This document shows positions 36,422 to 45,124 of a stretch of 64,000 bases of DNA, in pieces. The position numbers were made by a program, and so were the translations under genes. The DNA is taken from the NCBI GenBank assembly GCA_026225235.1, contig JAMFSK010000131.1, positions 124,001 through 188,000 of the forward strand. The letters run 5' to 3'. Under the pieces are notes generated by a model. It did no database searches. It saw only the letters and a program-made list of their open reading frames with translations, and was not told where the DNA came from. Numbering within the stretch: the first letter of the stretch is position 1; every line of letters begins with the position of its first letter. The stretch comes from Burkholderiales bacterium (lineage in GTDB: Bacteria > Pseudomonadota > Gammaproteobacteria > Burkholderiales > Burkholderiaceae).

Positions 36422-37972
36422 ATGAGTGCCGAAACGAGTATGCCGGAGGTGGCCGACGCGCAGTCCGCGACACCGGGTAGTCATGCGCCGCTGCTGCGCA
36501 TGGAAGGCATCGTCAAGAGTTTTCCCGGCGTGAAGGCGTTGCGCGGCGTGAGCCTGACGCTCGAAGCCGGTCATGTGATGGCGATTGTCGGCGAGAACGG
36601 AGCGGGCAAGTCGTCGCTGATCAAAACACTGTCGGGTGCGTTCGAACCAGATGAAGGCAGCATCGAGATCAACGGCGTGCGGCTCGCACGCGGGACCAAC
36701 GCGGCAATCGACGCGGGCGTCGCGGTGATCTATCAGGAGTTGTCGCTGATCAACGACATGACCGTGGCGGAGAATCTGTTCCTCGGACGTATGCCGTCGC
36801 GCGGAGGGTTCGTCAATCGCCGCGAAGCCAATGAAGAGGCACATAAGGCGCTCGAGCAAGTCGGGCTCGGCAGTGTGCCGCCTTCGATGCGCCTTGGCGA
36901 CTTGCCGCTCAACAAGCGTCAACTCGTGGAAGTCGCAAAGGCAGTCGCACGTAATGCTCGCATCCTAGTCATGGATGAACCCACGGCTGCCCTGCAACGG
37001 GAAGATATCGCGAACCTGTACGCGGTCGTGCGTCGGCTGCGCGAGTCGGGCATGGGCATCATTTTCATTTCGCATCATCTGGAAGAAGTCTTCGAGCTGG
37101 CGGATTCGGCGGTCGTCATGCGCGATGGCGCGACCGTCAGTTCGCGCCCGATGTCGCAGTGGACCGAGCAGGAACTCGTCCAGGCGATGGTCGCGCGCAA
37201 CCTCGAATCGTTCTATCCGTGGGAGCCGCGCGAGTATGGCCCTGTCGTGCTCGAAGTGCGCGATCTCGCGAGTCCGCCGATCGTGAGGCATGCCACCCTC
37301 AGCGTGCGCGCCGGCGAGATTGTCGGCATTGCGGGCATCGCAGGGGCAGGGCGTACTGAATTACTGAAGGCGATCTTCGGGGCGCTCCCGGTGACGCACG
37401 GCGACATCATCGTGCGCGGCAGTAAGGTGAATATCAAATCGCCGACTGATGGCGTGCGCCATGGTCTCGTCTATACCGCTGAGGATCGCAAGCTCGAGGG
37501 CCTGGTGCTGGACGCGAGCATCGAGGAGAACATCGCGCTGTCGAGCCTGAAGGCGCTCGCCACGGGTGGCTTCGTCAGCAATGCACGCAAGCGCCGGCTT
37601 GCGCAGGAGGCCAGCACGCGCTTCGCGGTGCGTGCGCCGTCGGTCCTGCAGATCACGGGCAACCTCTCGGGCGGCAATCAGCAAAAGGTCATCCTCGGGC
37701 GCGCGACCGCGACGAATCCGGCCGTCATCATGCTCGACGAACCCACGCGTGGGATCGACGTGGGGGCGAAGTCGGAGATCTATGCACACATGGTTTCGAT
37801 GGCACGCGCGGGTGCGGCGGTCATCATGGTCAGCTCGGAACTGCCGGAGCTGCTCGGCATGTCGGACCGTGTACTCGTGATGTACCGGGGCAGCATCGTC
37901 ACGGAAATTGCCCGCGACAAGGCGGATTCGGAGACGGTCATTCAATGGGCTACGACAGGAGTAGGCGTATGA
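36422..37972 (+). CDS. Ribose-type ABC transporter, duplicated ATPase
   Basis: 516-aa RbsA-like ATPase with two nucleotide-binding domains. The first has Walker A GENGAGKSS (about 58-66) and Walker B ILVMDEPTAAL; the second half has a degenerate Walker A (GIAGAGRTEL), the LSGGNQQKV signature and VIMLDEPTRGID. This asymmetry is normal for the family. ATG at 36422 is chosen over 36371 since conserved sequence starts after it. The stop overlaps the permease start. Imports a pentose or similar monosaccharide. Confidence 0.93.
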   Translation: MSAETSMPEVADAQSATPGSHAPLLRMEGIVKSFPGVKALRGVSLTLEAGHVMAIVGENGAGKSSLIKTLSGAFEPDEGSIEINGVRLARGTNAAIDAGVAVIYQELSLINDMTVAENLFLGRMPSRGGFVNRREANEEAHKALEQVGLGSVPPSMRLGDLPLNKRQLVEVAKAVARNARILVMDEPTAALQREDIANLYAVVRRLRESGMGIIFISHHLEEVFELADSAVVMRDGATVSSRPMSQWTEQELVQAMVARNLESFYPWEPREYGPVVLEVRDLASPPIVRHATLSVRAGEIVGIAGIAGAGRTELLKAIFGALPVTHGDIIVRGSKVNIKSPTDGVRHGLVYTAEDRKLEGLVLDASIEENIALSSLKALATGGFVSNARKRRLAQEASTRFAVRAPSVLQITGNLSGGNQQKVILGRATATNPAVIMLDEPTRGIDVGAKSEIYAHMVSMARAGAAVIMVSSELPELLGMSDRVLVMYRGSIVTEIARDKADSETVIQWATTGVGV

Positions 37973-38970
37973 CGTCCACAGCAACAAAAGAAACGGATTC
38001 GGAGGCACTCTCGCAGCGCCTGATCCGGCAATTGCGTAGCGGCATCGGGCCGCTGTTTGCAGCGCTGGTGCTGATCTGCGTGGTGCTCTCGATCGCCTCG
38101 CCGGAGTTTCTGACGACGAGCACGCTCACCAACATCATGGTGCAGGTCTCGGTGGTCGGGATTGCGGCGGTCGGCGGCACGTTCGTGATCATCACCTCGG
38201 GTATCGACTTGTCGGTTGGCTCGCTCGTGGCGTTAAGCGGCATGGTCGCTGCCACGGTGATGGCGGGGTCCGTGCCGGGAAACGTCGGGCTCGGGATCGT
38301 CGGATTGGTGGTGGCGCTGGTGGTCGGCGCTGGCGTGGGCGCGCTGAACGGATTGTCGGTGGCCTGGTTCAGGCTGGTACCGTTCATCGTCACGCTGGCG
38401 ATGATGGCGATGGGGCGCGGCCTCACGCTCGCCATCTCAGACGGGCGCACGAAGTTCGACTTCCCCAATGCGTTCACTGCGTTTGGTGCAAAGAGCGTGG
38501 CGGGACTTCCCGCGCCGATGGTCGTGATGCTCGTGGTCTTTATCATCGGGCACATCTTGTTGCGCAAGACCACCTTCGGACATCAGGTGTTCGCGGTCGG
38601 CGGCAATAAGGAAGCGGCACGGCTTGCTGGCATTCCGGTGCGGCGCGTGATCTTCCTCACTTATACGCTCGCGGGTTTGACCGCGGCGATTGCGGGCATT
38701 GTGCTCGCGGGGCGGCTGAACTCCGCGTTGCCCTCGGCGGCGAACGGGCTCGAATTGCAAGTGATCGCAGGCGTGGTGATTGGTGGCACGTCGCTTGCCG
38801 GCGGCCGTGGCTCGATCGTGGGCACCTTCATTGGCGTGGTGTTGATCGGTGTGATCAACGTCGGCCTGTCGCTGCTCGGCGTCAATCCGTTCTGGACGCA
38901 ATTCATTCAGGGTGGCGTCATCTTCGCCGCCGTCATGCTCGACGCGCTCAGTCAGCGCCGCAAAAACTAA
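37969..38970 (+). CDS. Ribose-type ABC transporter, permease
   Basis: 333-aa RbsC-like inner-membrane permease with 8-10 helices. TSGIDLSVGSLVALSG and GGNKEAARLAGIPV (the cytoplasmic coupling loop) are signatures. The start at 37969 overlaps the ATPase stop and has AGGAG 7 bases upstream. Together with the binding protein and ATPase it forms a complete importer. The frame is open to 37945, but that lies within the ATPase gene. Confidence 0.93.
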   Translation: MTSTATKETDSEALSQRLIRQLRSGIGPLFAALVLICVVLSIASPEFLTTSTLTNIMVQVSVVGIAAVGGTFVIITSGIDLSVGSLVALSGMVAATVMAGSVPGNVGLGIVGLVVALVVGAGVGALNGLSVAWFRLVPFIVTLAMMAMGRGLTLAISDGRTKFDFPNAFTAFGAKSVAGLPAPMVVMLVVFIIGHILLRKTTFGHQVFAVGGNKEAARLAGIPVRRVIFLTYTLAGLTAAIAGIVLAGRLNSALPSAANGLELQVIAGVVIGGTSLAGGRGSIVGTFIGVVLIGVINVGLSLLGVNPFWTQFIQGGVIFAAVMLDALSQRRKN

Positions 38971-38988
38971 TTTCGTTCGGAGATACGC

Positions 38989-39999
38989 ATGAAAAAGATC
39001 ATCAACCAGCCGGATCAATTTGTTGACGAAGTCATCGACGCGCGGTTCCTGGCGCATCCGGGCTGGATCAAGGCCGCGACGGCCGATCGCCGCGCGCTGG
39101 TACGCGCGGACGCGCCGAAGCAGGGCCATGTGGGCATCGTGACCGGCGGCGGGTCGGGCCATATGCCGAGCTTTCTCGGCTATGTGGGCGAAGGATTGTG
39201 CAGTGGCGTGGCGGTGGGGAATGTCTTTTCGTCGCCGTCGTCCGAGCAGATTTTCGAAGCAACGAAAGCGGTGAACGGTGGTGCGGGTGTGCTGTATGTG
39301 TACGGCAATTACGGTGGTGACGTCTTCAACTTCGACCTCGCGGCGGACCTTGCGGAACTGGAAGACATTGCCATTAAGACCGTGGTGCTGACTGACGACG
39401 TAGCGTCTGCGCCGTCCGCGCGTAGCGCGGACCGGCGCGGTGTGGCGGGCATGGTGTTCGCGTTCAAGTGTGCGGGCGCAGCGGCGGAGCGGGGTGATTC
39501 GCTCGATGAAGTCGCGCGCATCACGGCAAAGGCGAATAACCAGTGCCGCACGATGGGAGTGGGGTTATCGCCGACCATACTGCCTGCAGCAGGCAAGCCC
39601 ACTTTCACGCTGCCCGACGGTGAAATGGAGATCGGCATTGGCATTCACGGCGAGCCGGGCACGCATCGCGGCAAGCTCGAAACGGCCGATGAAATCGCCA
39701 CGCGACTCACCGGTGAAATTCTGCGCGATCTCGCGGCCCCCAAAGGCTCACGAGTCGCGGTGCTGGTCAACGGGCTCGGCGCGACGCCGCTCGAAGAACT
39801 GTACCTGCTGTATCGCCGTTCGGCCGCACTGATCGCCGAACAAGGGCTGACGATTGCGCGCTCATATGTGGGCGAGTACGTCACCAGCCTCGAAATGGCA
39901 GGTGCGTCGATCACGATCATGCTGGTCGATGACGAACTCGAAGCGCTGCTGGCCGCGCCCGCGCGTTCGCCTTTCTTTCGCGAATGGTCGCAAGCCTGA
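38989..39999 (+). CDS. dhaK: Dihydroxyacetone kinase subunit DhaK
   Basis: 336-aa substrate-binding subunit. The conserved His that binds dihydroxyacetone covalently is H220 (GIGIHGEPGTH); TGGGSGHMPSFLGYVGEG and NYGGDVFNFDLA line the site. Length fits E. coli DhaK (356) and related short forms. It follows the permease by 18 bp and precedes dhaL by 13 bp. The phosphate donor subunit DhaM is absent, so the pair may use ATP directly or act on another ketose, as DhaK-type L-erythrulose kinases do. Confidence 0.92.
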   Translation: MKKIINQPDQFVDEVIDARFLAHPGWIKAATADRRALVRADAPKQGHVGIVTGGGSGHMPSFLGYVGEGLCSGVAVGNVFSSPSSEQIFEATKAVNGGAGVLYVYGNYGGDVFNFDLAADLAELEDIAIKTVVLTDDVASAPSARSADRRGVAGMVFAFKCAGAAAERGDSLDEVARITAKANNQCRTMGVGLSPTILPAAGKPTFTLPDGEMEIGIGIHGEPGTHRGKLETADEIATRLTGEILRDLAAPKGSRVAVLVNGLGATPLEELYLLYRRSAALIAEQGLTIARSYVGEYVTSLEMAGASITIMLVDDELEALLAAPARSPFFREWSQA

Positions 40000-40012
40000 G
40001 ACGGAGAACGCT

Positions 40013-40639
40013 ATGAGTTTTTCCTGCACTGAATTGCGCGACCTGCTGACGCGCACGCTGACCGCTTTACCCGCGCACGCCGAAGAGTTGCGTGAACTCG
40101 ATGCCGCACTCGGCGATGGGGACCTCGGCATCACTGTGCAAGCCGGATCGGTGGCAGTCGTGAAGGCGATTGGCGCATTACCGGAAACGGCGTCCGTATC
40201 CGACGTGTTACTGGCGGCGGGCAAGGCGTTTTCCACTGCAAATCCGTCGACATTCGCCGCACTGATCGGCGGCGGATTGCTTGCCGCGTCGAAGACGGTG
40301 ACGGGCAAGGAGGCAGTCGACAAGGCGGATGTGCTCGCAATCGGGCGTGCGCTCGCCGGGCGGATCACCGAACGCGGCAAGAGCCAGGTCGGCGACAAGA
40401 CCGTACTCGACGCCCTCATTCCGAGCCTCGATACGCTCGACGCGACCTCGGGTTCGGCCGGCGACATGCTCGCCGCAATGATTGCCAAATCGCAGGAGCA
40501 AGTCACAGCGACGGCGAGCCTGCAATCGCAGAAGGGGCGCGCGGCATGGGTTCAGGAGCGCAGCATTGGTCATCCCGATCCGGGTGCCACGGCTTATCTG
40601 CGGTTTCTCGAAGCGCTGGATTCGGCCTTGAAGGGCTAG
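40013..40639 (+). CDS. dhaL: Dihydroxyacetone kinase subunit DhaL
   Basis: 208-aa nucleotide-binding subunit. D30, D35 and D37 (LDAALGDGDLG) match the Mg-nucleotide ligands of E. coli DhaL, though the usual D-H-G is D-L-G here. GGGLLAAS, GDKTVLDAL and RAAWVQERSIGHPDPGA are further family segments. Partner of DhaK upstream. The start at 40013 follows ACGGAGAACG; the frame open to 39854 lies in dhaK. Last gene of the operon; 213 bp with a new promoter region separate it from the next gene. Confidence 0.9.
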   Translation: MSFSCTELRDLLTRTLTALPAHAEELRELDAALGDGDLGITVQAGSVAVVKAIGALPETASVSDVLLAAGKAFSTANPSTFAALIGGGLLAASKTVTGKEAVDKADVLAIGRALAGRITERGKSQVGDKTVLDALIPSLDTLDATSGSAGDMLAAMIAKSQEQVTATASLQSQKGRAAWVQERSIGHPDPGATAYLRFLEALDSALKG

Positions 40640-40824
40640 GGTCGTAGCTCTTCAACTGTTTTCGGAGACCTGAAATTCGCCGTGATGTGGGCGCACGTCT
40701 CGACGAATTCGGGTGGAGCCTGGGTGCGTGAACGAGGCCCCGGGCGAGCACTTAAGACACATATGTCCGGAGTGTTCGGAGATGCGGACGGTTTTTCCTT
40801 TAATCGATCGTCTCTACACTGATC

Positions 40825-40849
40825 ACCATTCAATCGAGATTGAGGTGGT
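40825..40849 (+). promoter_or_regulatory. Imperfect palindrome at the Gfo/Idh gene start
   Basis: ACCATTCAATC-GA-GATTGAGGTGGT is an inverted repeat with a perfect CAATC/GATTG core, overlapping the ribosome-binding site (GAGGTGG). It could be an operator or a hairpin limiting translation. It differs from the palindrome before the GntR gene. Confidence 0.35.
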
Positions 40850-40852
40850 CAC

Positions 40853-41980
40853 ATGAGTACAGCAGTCGCAGGCAAGCCGAGTCGAGGCGCTCGAATTCGT
40901 GTGGGACTGGTCGGTATCGGCAACTGGGCGCGGCACGGGCATGTGCGTGTCCTGAGCCTGCTTCCGCAATATGAGCTGACGGCGGTTTTCAGCCAGCGGC
41001 GCGCAGCCGCAGAAGACGCGGCTGCGCGCTACGGTTTCAAGTATGTGACGGCATCGCTCGACGAGCTGGTCAATCATCCTGAAGTCGATCTCGTGATCGT
41101 GCTGACGACGGCCCCGCAGCACGAGGAAGGGGTTCGCGCGGCCATCGCGGCTGGCAAGGACGTCTATTGTGAGTGGCCCCTGACGCCGAGCACGAAGACT
41201 TCCGAGGCGCTGGTCGAACTGGCGGACCGTTCGGGTGTGCGCAGTGTCGTCGGCCTGCAGCGTCGTCTGGCGCCGCACAACCGCTATGTGCATGATCTAT
41301 TGCAAAACGGTTATGTCGGCAAGCTCCGTTCAGTGCGTCTGCACGTGAGCATGAATTACTTTCAGGCACTGCGTTCCAATGCGTTGCGGTGGACGATTCC
41401 GGTCGAGAATTTCTCGAGCGTCATCGCCATCTATGCAGGGCATTTCCTCGACATGCTCTTTACTGCAACGGGTTGGCCGCTGAGTCTCGCGGGTCTGAAC
41501 GCCAATCAGTTCAAGCAGGTCACGATCAAGGAGACAGGCGAAGTGTTCGAGACCACGACGCCTGATCAACTGGTGCTCGCGGGTACGCTGCCGGCCGGTG
41601 CGGTGGTGTCGGTTCATATCGAAGGAGGTAAGCGTAACGGCTCGGGCGTCCAGATCGATATCACCGGCGATGAGGGTGATCTGAGGGTCACGAATCGATC
41701 CGCGTTCGGCGATGTCGGTGACGACTATCGCATCGAGGGTGCGCATGGCGACAATCTGCCGCTGCAACTGTTGCCCGTGCCGGATTCATACGATGCGCTG
41801 CCGTCGTCAGGTTTGCCGTCCGCGGTGCTTGAGTTGGCCCAGCTCTATGCGGCGTATGCGAACGATGTGGCGCACGGGACGCATACCGCACCGACGTTCA
41901 AGGATGCCGTGCGCATGCACGAGCTACTGGACGCGGCAAGCGCTTCGTCGGAAACGGGACGAAGAATCGATCTCGCGTAG
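40853..41980 (+). CDS. Gfo/Idh/MocA-family protein with altered catalytic motif
   Basis: 375-aa protein with an N-terminal Rossmann fold (VGLVGIGNWARHG, residues ~18-30) and the C-terminal GFO/IDH dimerisation domain. The family's catalytic lysine motif EKP reads CEWPLT here, with Trp replacing Lys, as in Gal80-like members that sense rather than oxidise. It may thus be a sensor or a non-canonical reductase. It has its own promoter region (213 bp upstream) and follows the sugar operon on the same strand, suggesting a linked role; a separate sugar-derivative pathway is also possible. Confidence 0.85.
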   Translation: MSTAVAGKPSRGARIRVGLVGIGNWARHGHVRVLSLLPQYELTAVFSQRRAAAEDAAARYGFKYVTASLDELVNHPEVDLVIVLTTAPQHEEGVRAAIAAGKDVYCEWPLTPSTKTSEALVELADRSGVRSVVGLQRRLAPHNRYVHDLLQNGYVGKLRSVRLHVSMNYFQALRSNALRWTIPVENFSSVIAIYAGHFLDMLFTATGWPLSLAGLNANQFKQVTIKETGEVFETTTPDQLVLAGTLPAGAVVSVHIEGGKRNGSGVQIDITGDEGDLRVTNRSAFGDVGDDYRIEGAHGDNLPLQLLPVPDSYDALPSSGLPSAVLELAQLYAAYANDVAHGTHTAPTFKDAVRMHELLDAASASSETGRRIDLA

Positions 41981-41995
41981 TGCGGTCAACGGTGT

Positions 41996-42044
41996 GTACC
42001 GTCGACAGCAAGCCTTGCGAACGGCAAGCGTCCGTCGACGGTAC
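41996..42044. repeat. Long hairpin between convergent genes
   Basis: GTACCGTCGAC and GTCGACGGTAC form a perfect 11-bp inverted repeat around 27 bases that also hold GCAAGC twice. It sits between the Gfo/Idh gene and the convergent regulator at 42098. No T-run; it may end transcription from either side or be a small mobile-repeat remnant. Confidence 0.5.
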
Positions 42045-42097
42045 ATGCCAACGCCGAAGCCGATGGCCAACAACCGCCGGGCGCCTGGATGTCCCGG

Positions 42098-44953
42098 CTA
42101 TTGACAACGCTGAACAATATCTTCCGAAGCAAGCTCTGTCAGCAATCGCTCTGCGGCGAGAAGATCCATCGTATCGAAGCCTTCGGTGAATCGCGCGTAA
42201 ACGCCGCGGAGCAGGGTTCGCGCTTCGGTGCCCCTGCCCTGACTGCGGTGCAGGCGTGCCAGGCTCATGGCTGCGCGCAGCTCCCACGCCAGTGCGCCGG
42301 TCGCGCGGGCCGCCTCCAGAGCGGCGACAAAACTGGACTCTGCAATTTTCTTCGCCGTGTCTGTCTCATCGCCGAACAGTATAATCTCGCCACGCACTCT
42401 CAGTAATTCGGGCAGAGAGCTTCGGTCTTGCGACTTCACGGCTCGCTCTAGCGCGAAGTGGATCAGCCTCGATGCTTCGTGCTGCCCACCGCAGTGCGAC
42501 AGGGCTTCGCACAGCGCTGACCGGAAGCCGGTCATGTAGAACGCGTACTGCACTTCCCCGAATGCACGCAGCGAGGGGGCGATCACGCGTTCATACGCCT
42601 GGAGCTCACCACTCGTGAGCGCGTTCAATCCACGCCAGAACTGTCCCTTGATTTGTCGCGACGAGAGCTGACCGTGCGCGCCATGCCCGAATACAGCTTC
42701 GATGGGACCATGCAGGGCGCCGATCCCACCCGACAGAAGCAGAAGTGGCCAGATGCACGTGGTCTGCACGTATCGTGTGCTCGACACGTGTCCGATCAGA
42801 CGGGCGCGCTCTTCAGCGCGCCGCATTGCCTTGCGGGCCTGGTCGGCAAACCCTTGCAGCCACAGCACGTAGGCCAGCGCCGAAAGTGCGGTGACCTGCT
42901 GGTCATACACGAAGCGCACCATATGCGAATGGGATTCGGCACCTGAGTAATGCGTCAGCATGTTCTCAAGATGCCAGCGTGCCTTGAGTAACTGTCCCAG
43001 GCATAGATAGGCGATACCCTGCAGCCGCTCGGAGACGAGGCGGTCAGGGTCGTCATCCGCGAGCGGACAGAGAGAGGCGAATTGCTCTGCCAGTTGCAAC
43101 GAACGTTGATACGGACCATGCATATACGCATCGCCCCACAGTCCCCATAGCGCCCTGAGCTGATATTCGCGATCGCCCAGAAGGGTGGCGATTTCCAGCG
43201 TCCGCGTGAAGGCGTCCCCGGTGCCGACGTTCGATACCGAGGAGAGCAGGGCCGCCCCTTTTGCGGCATGGAGTTTCAAGGCAACGCGTGAGCTGGTCTG
43301 GTCGTCGCCCAGATGGGCGAGCGCTTGGGTCACCGCGGCCAGGCATTCCTGAAGATGCGAGCGCTGGGTCCAGAACGGCACTGCAGCGGCGACCAGTTCA
43401 ATGCCAAGCTCGGCGTCGCCGTTCGTCGAAAAACTCCATTGGATCGCCCAGCGCAAATCGTCGAGATAGGGGTCGCATTCGGAAGACCAGTCGACCGTCG
43501 AGCTGGCTTCCCATTGAGCCTCCACCCCACGAAAGCGATCCAGGAAGAATCGGGCGTGGCGCATTGAAAACGTAGCGACCTGTCCGGCTTCATGCAGTCG
43601 CTCAAGCGCATAGGCGCGCGTGGTCTCAAGCAGCCGGTAACTCGCGATACCTTGACTGACATCGGCATTCACCAGCGACTTGTCGACGAGACTCGGGATG
43701 AGCTCTGTCAGTGCCTCGGCCGTCAAGTCTTCGGTCGTGACGATCGACTGGATAGCATCGATCGAGAAGGGGCCGGCAAAGACGCACAAGCGGGTCAGGA
43801 CGGCCTGTTCGGGAGCGCTCAGGGTCGTGAAGCTCCAGTCGAGCGCGGCACCCAGGGTCTGCTGCCGCGGCAAGGCCGTCCGGTTACCCGAGGTCAGCAG
43901 CGCAAAGCGATCGTCGATGCGCTCGGCGACGCCCGCGAGTCCAAAGGCCGCCACGCGCGCTGCGGCAAGCTCGATTGCCAGGGGGATGCCGTCGAGCCGG
44001 CGGCAGATCTTGGCCTTGAGCAACGCGCTTCGCGCATCGCTCGAGCGACGCCGGATACCGACTTCCATGCGCTCCTCGAGGAGCCGAACGGCGCCGCAAC
44101 GCGCGATTGAATCGGGGTCTTCGTCCTGCTCATCCGGTATGTCGAGCGACTCGACCCGATAAACCTGTTCGCCCGCGACTCGCAGGGGTTCCCGGCTGGT
44201 CGCGAGCACCGTCAGGGAGGGTGCGGCGCTCAGCAGCATCGTCACAAGGGCAACGGTGGCGTCGAGCAAGTGCTCGCAATTGTCGAGTACCAGCAAGGTC
44301 CGTTTCCCGGCCAACGCAGCCGCGACGCGTTCGGGTGTGACGTTGGCGTCGAACGGCGCGATACCGACAGCACCCAGGATGGCCGTGAAGACAAACTCGG
44401 CAGATTGCACTGAAGCGAGCTCAGCGATGCTCACACGGTCTGGAAATGCCTCGGCACTATGGCGGGCACTCTCGACGGCGAGGCGCGTTTTGCCGACGCC
44501 ACCGGTGCCTACCAGGGTGGTGAGCCGATGCTGTGTGATGCGCTGGGTGACTTCGGCAAGATCGCGCTCGCGGCCGATCAAGGCCGACATACTGGCCGGC
44601 AGGAACACGCTCGGCATCGACCGTGGCTGGGACGCTTCGGTATGCAGATCGGCCACAAATTGATAGCCACGCCCGGCCACCGTGCGGATGACCGCGCGAT
44701 CTACGCTAAGCGCCTTGCGGAGCGCCGAGATTTGTCCCTCGAGCGTGTTTTCTTCGATGACCCGTCCGGGCCAGACTGTGCTGATCAACCTGTTCTTGCT
44801 GATGACCGAGCCGCGGCCCCTGATGAGGGTAACGAGAATATCGAACACGCGATCGCCGACCGGCACGACGAGGCCGTCAGAGCGCAGCTCACGGTGGGCA
44901 ACGCTGACCTCGCATTGCCCGAACCTGAAAGTCTCACGAGGGGTGTCAGCCAT
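42098..44953 (-). CDS. Winged-helix regulator with ATPase and TPR-like domains (paralogue 1)
   Basis: 951-aa regulator. Residues ~5-105 are an OmpR/CadC-type DNA-binding winged helix (VWPGRVIEENTLEGQISALRKAL). A STAND/NB-ARC-like ATPase follows with Walker A VGTGGVGKT (about 150-158), and the C-terminal ~400 residues are helical, TPR-like repeats (RAEERARLIGHV, FTEGFDTMDLLAAERLL). Such proteins resemble AfsR/MalT-type signal integrators, where ligand or ATP binding drives oligomerisation. The sister gene at 46603 has the same length and architecture; the MFS gene between them is the likely target. No transmembrane segment is seen. Confidence 0.88.
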   Translation of the reverse strand: MADTPRETFRFGQCEVSVAHRELRSDGLVVPVGDRVFDILVTLIRGRGSVISKNRLISTVWPGRVIEENTLEGQISALRKALSVDRAVIRTVAGRGYQFVADLHTEASQPRSMPSVFLPASMSALIGRERDLAEVTQRITQHRLTTLVGTGGVGKTRLAVESARHSAEAFPDRVSIAELASVQSAEFVFTAILGAVGIAPFDANVTPERVAAALAGKRTLLVLDNCEHLLDATVALVTMLLSAAPSLTVLATSREPLRVAGEQVYRVESLDIPDEQDEDPDSIARCGAVRLLEERMEVGIRRRSSDARSALLKAKICRRLDGIPLAIELAAARVAAFGLAGVAERIDDRFALLTSGNRTALPRQQTLGAALDWSFTTLSAPEQAVLTRLCVFAGPFSIDAIQSIVTTEDLTAEALTELIPSLVDKSLVNADVSQGIASYRLLETTRAYALERLHEAGQVATFSMRHARFFLDRFRGVEAQWEASSTVDWSSECDPYLDDLRWAIQWSFSTNGDAELGIELVAAAVPFWTQRSHLQECLAAVTQALAHLGDDQTSSRVALKLHAAKGAALLSSVSNVGTGDAFTRTLEIATLLGDREYQLRALWGLWGDAYMHGPYQRSLQLAEQFASLCPLADDDPDRLVSERLQGIAYLCLGQLLKARWHLENMLTHYSGAESHSHMVRFVYDQQVTALSALAYVLWLQGFADQARKAMRRAEERARLIGHVSSTRYVQTTCIWPLLLLSGGIGALHGPIEAVFGHGAHGQLSSRQIKGQFWRGLNALTSGELQAYERVIAPSLRAFGEVQYAFYMTGFRSALCEALSHCGGQHEASRLIHFALERAVKSQDRSSLPELLRVRGEIILFGDETDTAKKIAESSFVAALEAARATGALAWELRAAMSLARLHRSQGRGTEARTLLRGVYARFTEGFDTMDLLAAERLLTELASEDIVQRCQ

Positions 44954-45124
44954 GCTCGGTCATGAGGCGTGGATGCTGTCGGTCCAGGCACAGATTTCGG
45001 GAAGACCAGTATAGGTTTTCCCAATCGCCCCGGCATGAATAAAAAAATCGGCGGCCCGTGTCGATCGACACAAGCGAACGTGACTGGAGGTCGGTGGCTC
45101 TATTGCAACAAAAGCGCCAAGCAG

